From positions 546,540,202-546,604,201 of the forward strand of contig NC_081412.1 of the NCBI RefSeq assembly GCF_030272615.1: DNA of 64,000 nt. The letters run 5' to 3'. Positions within the stretch are counted from its first letter, which is position 1; every line of letters begins with the position of its first letter. Positions 57,045 through 64,000 of the stretch are shown one piece after another. A program made the translations under genes and the position numbers. The notes beneath the pieces were generated by a model. The model did no database searches and was not told where the DNA came from. It saw nothing but the letters and a program-made list of their open reading frames with translations. This stretch comes from Cryptomeria japonica. Taxonomy: Eukaryota > Streptophyta > Pinopsida > Cupressales > Cupressaceae.

Positions 57045-57270
57045 TGCGCTTGCTCTGCATAGACGCGCCTGAAATACATAGACGTGTCTATGCTCTGCAC
57101 AGACACGCCTGTCCTGCACAGACGTGCCCACATTTCACAAATGCGCTTGTACAATGCAGACACTCTCGCATCTGGCACAAATGCTTTTCCCAGCATAGAC
57201 ACGCCTGGTACAAACACAGACACACCTAGCCAACCTAGACATGCCTGGCACCAACGTAGATGTGCCTTGA
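57045..57270. repeat. Tandem repeat of about 21 bp, 'cagacacgcctg' type
   Basis: About ten degenerate units with 'catagacacgcctgg' or 'cacaaatgcgctt'. Frames on both strands stay open because of the repeat, not because of coding. Confidence 0.75.
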
Positions 57271-57772
57271 CATTTTTTGACATTATCCTAAAGCACATTT
57301 ATTTCTCTACCTAACATGCATTAATGACAACATTTATTGCAACAAAGTACAAGGAAGTTTTGTGGTAGTCACCGGCTCTCCTACCTCTTCAGGCCTCTGA
57401 AATCAGCAAATGCGATCAAATCTATGCACCAATGCCATCGCTGCTGACTATTGCTGCTCTATTTTTTCTCTGCACTATGATCTCTTGGATGTGTGGATGA
57501 CAATGAGGATGTACTCCCCTCGTGGTCTATTTTATAGACTGCCCTAGCCCTAGCCCTCGTTTCCCAAGTCAGTCTTCTTTATCCCGTGACTCTGTCACTC
57601 TATCCTATCCGGTCAGTCCATTCTAGCCTTTCTTTCTTATCGAGAGATTGTCTGCGATCTTTTCAAACATTTTCATCCAGTCTCTCGAGGGGGCATATCA
57701 TTCCCATCTTGGGGCAACTTTGTATCAGTTCATATTATCTTCTTTGAAACAACACGACAAGCTGCATTGTCT

Positions 57773-57787
57773 CAAAGAGGGGCAAAA
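57773..57787 (+). other. Polypurine tract of the Gypsy element
   Basis: AAAGAGGGGCAAAA directly before the 3' LTR. Confidence 0.8.
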
Positions 57788-58555
57788 TGTAGACACCTAA
57801 AATTGTCCAGTCTAATTAAATAAATATCTTTATTTATTTAATTACTTTAGCCTAATTCTTCTATTAATTAAATAAATTCTTGTTTATTTAATTAATTCAT
57901 TTATCCTCTTCTAGCTTTATTTCTCATTTAAATAAATACATTTATTTATTTAAATTATCCCTTTTCCTAAATTAAATAAATATCTTATTTATTTAATTGA
58001 TCCCACTTCTTCTATTAATTAAATAAATCTATATTTATTTAATTAATTCATTAACCTTTTCTACCCATGACACATGTCATTCATCTCTTAATTCATACAC
58101 TACCTACCCTCTTATTATTTTCTTATTTCCTCTACCTACCCTCTAATCATAGCCGACCATTTATCTTTTACACCTCTCAATCTTATCCCTCCATTTATTA
58201 TAGTGCCTTCTATATAAGGAGATGCTTCCTTCATTATCAAACCCCCTGACTATGCTTTCGAACTTGCATATGCAATCAAGCCTACTTGCAACCACATTTC
58301 TGTTCTTTGTTGAGCTCTTGTGCACATATAAAATCTGAGAGCAAATATATCAAGCAAGATCAATGGAGATAGGAAGAATGAAGATCCAAACCCTATTGGA
58401 CATGTGATGGTATAATCTTTGTGATTTCATTTGATTTGTATTGTCTTAGGCAATCTTCATATGTTCTGGTGGATCTTTGTTGTTGTTAGGCTAGTGTTTT
58501 ATGGTTGAATTCATTTAGTCTTTCAATATTGTTGTTTCCATTTTCACCATAAACA
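57788..58555 (+). repeat. 3' LTR of the Gypsy element
   Basis: Same length as the 5' LTR, with hairpins and TATA box in the same places. Confidence 0.93.
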
Positions 58556-58980
58556 ACGATAATGGTTAAATATTGCAAGGGTACTAAATTGTAATTCCAT
58601 GGAAGTTACCTTCATTATCTAAATCAGTGGAGTCATTTATTCATTATCTATTCTCTCTCTCTCTCTCATGATTATTTTTATGATTTTGATGGAACTTATA
58701 CTAATGCATCTTTAGATGTTAAAAAGTATTGTTTGAGTTGCATGGGCATTATGATATTTTATTTTGTAGAATATTTGTTATACTTTGATTTAACTGGATA
58801 ATATTTCTTAAATGATGCTTATTATTACCCACCTATTAATAATATTATAGATCTATGTGAGTTTCCATTTTTTATATTTAAGTTGCTAAATTATATTTAA
58901 TTATAAGTTTTTTTGGAAGGTGAAATGTAAATTAAATAGTTTGTAATTGTAATTGTAAATTTTTATGTTTGTATATATAT
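58556..58980. other. Flank of Gypsy insertion, upstream of gene A2
   Basis: AT-rich; one CT run at about 58650. The first five bases are the right target duplication. No gene. Confidence 0.6.
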
Positions 58981-58989
58981 GTAGATTAT

Positions 58990-61025
58990 TTTCACATAAT
59001 GTATGAGTTTGAGATTGATGAGCTATGAGGTCTAGAACCACCTCCACCTCCACGTCCACATCCACCTCCACCTCCACCCGATCAGTTGAGATAGACAATT
59101 AGGACAAATATTGATTCTTTGATTAGAGATATTCATACTATTAGGTGTGAGCCTCATCCACCTCTGTAGTTGTTATGCCTTGTAGATAGTATGCAAGGCA
59201 TTGTACAGTCTATGCAAGCTTTAGATAGTGATCTAGATAGCTATCGTAGTTGATGTGAGGGATTGCATGCATTTTACGCTGATGGCCTCACATACAAACA
59301 AGTTAATGAATTAAAAATAACAAAAATGGATTTGAAACAATATTTTGTGAACCCTAAGATGGGTGAAGAGATAGATCCGAAGAAGCCAAATATCTCTATT
59401 CGATGGTGTAGGCACCTAGGCATTGCTAGACACTTTTGGGAGTTGACCATCCACCACAATCCAATCATGAGGTCCCGATGTATTTTTTGAAGAAATTATG
59501 GGCCAAATTTGAATTGGGCAAAAAGCCCAATTACTTTGATATTAGATCATTTCAGGGGCTTGGGAGAGGCATGCCCCAGGATAGGCCAGGAGAAAAATTG
59601 AGTGACGGGGTTAGAAATTGTGTGTGCAATGATCCATTGGTTCCTCTTCCATCACCAGTTGTTCTAACACTTGCCCATTATCGAGCAGTGGATTCTGCTC
59701 TAGGTTCATTGAGTGCCCTATCAGGCAATTTGGTATAGCAGTTGCGCGAGGTGAGGGTTGCCCCTAGCTTAGCGCATGTTTGCACGAGTTGGGGGGATGT
59801 ATGTACGGGTTCACAGAGTGAGGTTTCCTCTGGAGGAGATGGTGATTTTGATGATGCTGATGCTACCCATGGTGGTTATGATGATGTTGAGGAGGTTGCA
59901 CATGCTGATGTCATCTCTTCGTATGTTGATCTCCTATGGGAAGATGATGATCAACCTACACAGGTACAAATTTATTTATATAATTTACAGTGCAATATTA
60001 ACTTCCTTATATATACACATATGAACCATAACATGAGTCAATTTTTTCTTAATAGAGGATGGATCATACCACGCCATTGAGGAACCGACATCATGTTACC
60101 TCAATACCTAGAGATGTTGGTGCCCCATTTATGGTATGCACTTTCATCTAGATACATTGTATTGATATGTACATTTAAAATAAATAATAAATTTTTTTTT
60201 ATTTAATGATGTGTATGATATTTTTTTTCAATTTTGTAGGGTGCTTCATGTAGCACTGAGGTGGGTAGTTCTTCACGTGACCCGTGGACCACTAAGGCTC
60301 AACCTCATATACCACTAGTATGTTTTTCATCCATTAATTTGAAGTGTTTATATGCTTACTAATTTATGTATAACTTTGATTCATGTTCATTATTTTTTGC
60401 AATTGTAGGCTTCTGGATTGTTTGATGGTGCATCACATGTATGCCTTCGACCATCAATTACTTTGCCTGCATCAAATGTATGCTTTTCTGTGATAATCTT
60501 GTAGTCTATATATATAATTTATAATTTATGTATATATACAAGTTTGATTTATGCTTTATATATGTTGTTCAAGTCAATACCACTACTAGTATTGGTATGG
60601 CTATGGGATTGAGCCAAATGCAACCATCGACATTGTCATTTGAGGTGATGATTAGAAAAATAATTTCTAATTTGTTTATACTGTGTACCTAGCTTTTATA
60701 GGGATTATCAAAATTGATGTACAATGTTTTTTTTGTAGGACTTGACTATGACCACTTTTCTTGTTCAAGATAGTGGACCTCCATGTACCAGTGAGGGCAT
60801 TGTAGAGCACGGTCATATGGTAATTTATTTTAAATTTTTAGTATTTAATTAATTTATAAGTGAATTATGCAAGTAACTTCTTCTCATGTAAAATCTTTTA
60901 ATAATGTACAGGAGGGTGCAGGCACTGATACTTCACAGGAGGGTGGAGTCACTGATACTGCACAAGAGGGTGGAGACATTGATACTGCACAGACACATGA
61001 TGGTGCATCTCAGGACCACATGTAG
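58990..61025 (+). pseudogene. Gene A2: plus-strand partner gene of locus 2, multi-exon
   Basis: Exon 1 (about 58990-59963): Pro-rich start (PPPPPRPHPPPPPP, 59038-59078), NIDSLIRDIHTIRCEPHPP, VDSMQGIVQSMQALDSDLDS, then VNELKITKMDLKQYFVNPK and, after a frame change near 59470, FLKKLWAKFELGKKPNYFDI to SFQGLGRGM; it ends acidic (DDADATHGGYDDVEEV). Likely later exons with GT-AG borders: 60056-60133, 60240-60317, 60409-60477, about 60572-60641, 60739-60819 and 60912-61025, the last with three 'DTAQ/DTSQ EGG' repeats and TAG at 61023. Several stops interrupt exon 1. KPNYxDI...GxGRG links it to gene A1. Convergent with gene B2. Function unknown. Confidence 0.5.
60912..61025 (+). other. Gene A2 last exon, EGG-DT repeat
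   Basis: Preceded by a splice acceptor ('aatgtacag'). Three 30-bp units encode EGG(V/D)(T/I)DTAQ-like repeats, then ThrHisAspGly and a stop. Confidence 0.5.
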
Positions 61026-62646
61026 CAAGATGATTCATGTCAGCCACCTTCACATGGAGTGAAGAGGACTGTAGATGAGATGCACGCGAGTTCTTAGATT
61101 ATATATTTTAGATCATGTCATGTTATTGTATTATGGACTTTTTATGATGACACTTGTTATGTTATCCTGGGACTTGTTATTATGTGATTATATATAGGAC
61201 TTGTTGTTATGTGATTATATATAGGAGTTTTTATTATGTCATTTCATTGCTATTATGATATGAGGTCGTGTTATGTGATTTGGTGCACTCTAGTGATTAT
61301 ATATGTGATGTTGTTTTGTTATTATGTTATTTGGACTTGTTTTAATATCATTTCCTTATTATTATTTTTTGAAGACTTGTTATTATGTCATCAGGAATTG
61401 TTATGTGATTGTATATAGGACTTTTTATTTATGACTTGTTATGTCATCCATTTATGACTTTATATTTTAACATTGTGATTGATCATCTTATAGTGCAACA
61501 ATTTATAATTCAATAAGATAATTATCCCAATTTACAATAACATCCTATTCTTAAAATAATAATAAAATCAAGAACTTACAATTAATCTATGAAGAGATTA
61601 CAATAAAATAAATATATCATAAAAAATTAGAATTCAATTGTAACACAATTACAATGTGAACAAAATAACATTAAGAAGAAGATAACTAATACAATGTTGT
61701 TTATGAAACCAAAATTGTATCAAATGTAGACAAATACAATGTTAAAGGGACAAAGAAAAACAATTATCATGATTAAATATAAAAGAGTTCACACAAGTAA
61801 CACAAACTTACATGCATATAAATTTGATATGGAAATTATAAAAGGATTATTAATTATAAATTAATCTCATAGAGGAATCCAATAGATTGATGGAACTAAG
61901 GCTAACCAAATTATTAGCAAGGTTTGAAGAACATTATTCAATGATTTGAAAGGAAGTAGACATAGATTCTTTCTTGTCAATTTCTTTTTGATATGCATAA
62001 TTCTTTTGACATTTTGAATGGTTGGAATAAGTAAAGGAAGCCCTGCTATATGGAATAATTACATTGAAAGATGGTAGGTGAACATTGTGACCTCCTTTTC
62101 CATAATATAATTCATTTATATAGCTATAACAAAGCCATTGGGCAAGGAGTGTGTAACAACCTTGAATACAAAATGTGTAATAGAGTAAGAGCTACAAAGA
62201 TAGTATCGACTTTACTCTTAAGTTGACCACACTAGTTTACTAGTGTATTGAAGGTTTATAAGTGCAGATAGTAGTGGTATGAAAACCATGGATAGAATGG
62301 TACTAAAATAAAAAATCACACTATAAATTTAGATTTGTCATACAATAATAAATATAGAGTTGTCATATTTAAGACATAATTTTATCTTTGAACTTGCAAT
62401 TAATCTATGAAGAGATTATGATAAAATAAATATATCATAAAAAATTAGAATCCAATTGTAACACAATTACAATGTGTACAAAATAACATTAAGAACAAGA
62501 TAACTAATACAATGTTGTTTATGAAACCAAAATTGTATCAAATGTAGACAAATACAATGTTAAAGGGACCAAGAAAAACAATTATCATGATTAAATATAA
62601 AAGAGTTCACACAAGTAGTACAAACTTACATGCATATAAACTTGAT
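61026..62646. other. AT-rich region between genes A2 and B2
   Basis: 'gacttgttattatgtgatta' words recur between 61130 and 61440. A 255-bp direct repeat follows (next entry). No gene. Confidence 0.6.
61571..61831. repeat. Direct repeat, copy 1 (partner 62390-62648)
   Basis: About 255 bp, few differences; from 'cttacaattaatctatgaag' to 'cttacatgcatataaa'. Copy 2 ends at the last exon of gene B2, so copy 1 is a duplicate of that gene's 3' flank. Confidence 0.9.
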
Positions 62647-62648
62647 TC
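62390..62648. repeat. Direct repeat, copy 2
   Basis: Partner of 61571-61831. Confidence 0.9.
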
Positions 62649-63027
62649 AACCTAATATACCATCTGCATCCTCTCTCTTCTGCAATGCGTCTATGATTGC
62701 CTCATGCTCTTCTACTGAAAGTGTCCACAATACCTTATTAGTAGGTCTACCTTTGTATCTTTCTAATTTGATGTTTGTTGCCACCACCGAATGACAATGG
62801 TGTATAGTCTTCTTTTCTGATTGGTAGTCTTCATAAGCTAGTAAGCCATTCCTTCTTGTTAAGTATTTGTGTAGCCATGTACCAACTACCATAACAGACC
62901 CAACTGGATACTGAAAACCATCATCATCTACTTGATCACATATCAACTTTTTCTTAGGTTCTACACATCTAGCTAGCCAATACTCAACCTTCTCATCATT
63001 ATCCTCAGGTGCAACAACAACATACAT
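62647..63027 (-). CDS. Gene B2 C-terminal exon (conserved domain of unknown fold)
   Basis: 126 open codons ending TAG/TAA at 62647; it follows an intron with an acceptor-like border near 63030. It aligns with the gene B1 pieces at about 36900-36780 (FVVIAEDGNIEGISYYLLCC, KRRKL, GISFPTG) and 36601-36368 (VVVQGTYFKQV, YQYSHLVIVV, HEKILSVI). It could be a small beta-barrel chromatin-reading or DNA-binding domain; this is a guess. Confidence 0.5.
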   Translation of the reverse strand: MYVVVAPEDNDEKVEYWLARCVEPKKKLICDQVDDDGFQYPVGSVMVVGTWLHKYLTRRNGLLAYEDYQSEKKTIHHCHSVVATNIKLERYKGRPTNKVLWTLSVEEHEAIIDALQKREDADGILG

Positions 63028-64000
63028 GTGTCCTAGAAAACAAATTTAAGTACATGTAGAAATAAAACTTGTTAGAATTTATAATTCAAATTTGTAATCA
63101 TAAATTATATGACAATACATAAAAATATATAATTTAAAGTTATAAACAAGAAATTGAATTAAATTACCAAGTTGTATAAGGTCTAAAACACGATCATAAT
63201 CTTCTAATGCAAATGCATGTCGGGGTCTTCATTTCTTCTAACATCTTCATATTGTGTCTCAGTAGGTGTTAAGGATTTGTGTTGCCATTCTTCGACCCAT
63301 TCCGTGTCCTCGCATTCTTCCCATTCACCTGCAACACAAAATTGACAAAAACATGCAAGTTCTCCAGTCCATATAGTCCAAGTGTTAGAATTAGAACTCT
63401 TAAATGAATGCCATCTAGCTGACCCATTGATTGTATCACAATCATATCTTGGAAGGATATTCTCCTCTTTAACTAGCCAGAAGAAATGTCTAATTGTAGA
63501 GTTCTGACTTGAGCCTGTGGATAAATTTGCACTACACCAATCCACAATTGCACTTGCATTTTTAAATTTAGCCTTTTCCTTGAATTTGATTTCATCTCTG
63601 CAAAGGGCTCTCTTAACACATGCACCAACATCGTCATGTTCTCCTTTCCTGTATCCAGCCTCAAAAAAACTCTACGTGTTTGATATTAGTTTTCTTATGA
63701 ATCCTACTCAACCAATAAAACATTATACAATTCTTGAATTGCCCTGTGCAATTATCAAACCATATTAGATGTTGTGTCATCTGAATTTCTCTCTCCCTCA
63801 AATTTTGAAAAAAGGTCTTGAAGCAAAACTAGACAAACTCAGATGAGTGTAATTTATTATCACTCATATAGAAATGGTACTCTCTCAAAGTTTTGCAATC
63901 CTCTTCTGTACTCTGGTGCATGCCTATAGACAATATGGACAAAAATTGATACTTGCACTGAATTGTAGTATTGTGATTGGACCTCACCTTGTGGTGCAAG
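62647..64000 (-). pseudogene. Gene B2: transposase-like protein of locus 2 (cut by window end)
   Basis: Minus strand from the window edge: HKVRSNHNTT, then EDCKTLREYHFYMSDNKLH (about 63910-63850), FKTFFQNLRERE, IWFDNCTGQFKNCIMFYWLS (63760-63700), HVEFF, a frameshift, then YRKGEHDDVGACVKRAL (63660-63600) and an open run 63545-63204 with GELACFCQFCVAGEWEE. After an intron the last exon (63027-62647) is open for 126 codons: MYVVVAPEDNDEKVEYWLAR, VGSVMVVGTWLHKYL, LWTLSVEEHEAIIDAL. Motif order matches gene B1 throughout. The aspartate of WSDG is kept (FDN) but Gly is Asn, and HGKG is YRKG, so it is probably inactive. The N-terminal half is outside the window. Confidence 0.6.

Larger units (their letters stand above)
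47121..58555 (+). mobile_element. Gypsy-type LTR retrotransposon, 11.4 kb, pol-deleted
   Basis: LTRs 47121-47888 and 57788-58555, both 768 bp; a PBS after the first, a PPT before the second, and target duplications ATGAT/ACGAT. About twenty differences between LTRs by eye mean a moderately young insertion. Inside: a leader with tandem repeats, gag, protease, integrase C-terminus, then a 3.2-kb 3' region with an antisense plant mobile domain fragment and two tandem arrays. Reverse transcriptase, RNase H and the integrase core are absent, so it depends on relatives. The Gag zinc motif and protease type resemble the Tat/Athila group of plant Gypsy elements (by memory). Confidence 0.92.

Noticed and set aside
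56918-57314. Open frames of 126 and 76 codons on opposite strands
   Set aside because: Both are created by the 21-bp tandem array, whose period is a multiple of three; no domain.
58999-59098. Valine/aspartate repeat frame on the minus strand
   Set aside because: Antisense reading of the proline-coding CCTCCA repeat of gene A2.

Overview
The window looks like nuclear DNA of a seed plant with a large, repeat-rich genome. It is AT-rich, with decayed plant-type LTR retrotransposons, an L1-like LINE of the plant type (endonuclease, reverse transcriptase, zf-RVT, RNase H), a plant mobile domain fragment and GT-AG introns. A gymnosperm fits the general style, but that is inference. I see no intact host housekeeping gene, no rRNA or tRNA gene and no CRISPR array. 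The best host-like candidate is one short open exon near 2.4 kb.

Layout. 1-8.1 kb: a segment present twice as direct copies (1-2117 and 5884-7908) carrying decayed gag/ORF1-like sequence, with smaller duplications between. 8.1-14.3 kb: a minus-strand Copia-type element with LTRs, PBS, PPT and an exact 5-bp target duplication (ATGAT); a 3.8-kb solo-LTR-like insertion lies inside it. 14.3-20.3 kb: another Copia end, a 296-bp hAT-type MITE with a perfect 8-bp target duplication, a Gypsy LTR plus the start of its gag, broken by a minus-strand Sirevirus-like Copia LTR with several polypurine tracts. 20.7-29.3 kb: a nearly complete minus-strand LINE. 29.7-31.7 kb: an array of short inverted modules that includes a 1.16-kb near-perfect palindrome. 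33.2-40.9 kb (locus 1) and 59.0-64.0 kb (locus 2): two copies of a convergent gene pair, a plus-strand intron-containing gene (A) facing a minus-strand intron-containing gene (B). B encodes a transposase-like protein with HTH, DFVENY, SDD, WSDG and HGKGEHDG motifs, a CFCxxC motif and a conserved C-terminal domain. 40.9-41.8 kb: a second array of alternately oriented repeats. 47.1-58.6 kb: an 11.4-kb Gypsy element with 768-bp LTRs of equal length, a gag and protease, an integrase tail, no RT/RNase H/integrase core, and an antisense plant mobile domain fragment.

How it fits together. Most of the window is a stack of nested insertions whose order can be read from target duplications and interrupted frames. 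The paired A/B module is the part least explained by well-known element types. I read it as a two-gene DNA transposon family (or a domesticated relative), because B carries transposase-like motifs, both genes are decayed in the same way, and the same head-to-head (3' ends facing) arrangement occurs twice.

Limits: coordinates of LTR ends, PBS, PPT and target duplications were read by eye to the base; exon limits of decayed genes are approximate. Family names rest on remembered motifs, not on searches.
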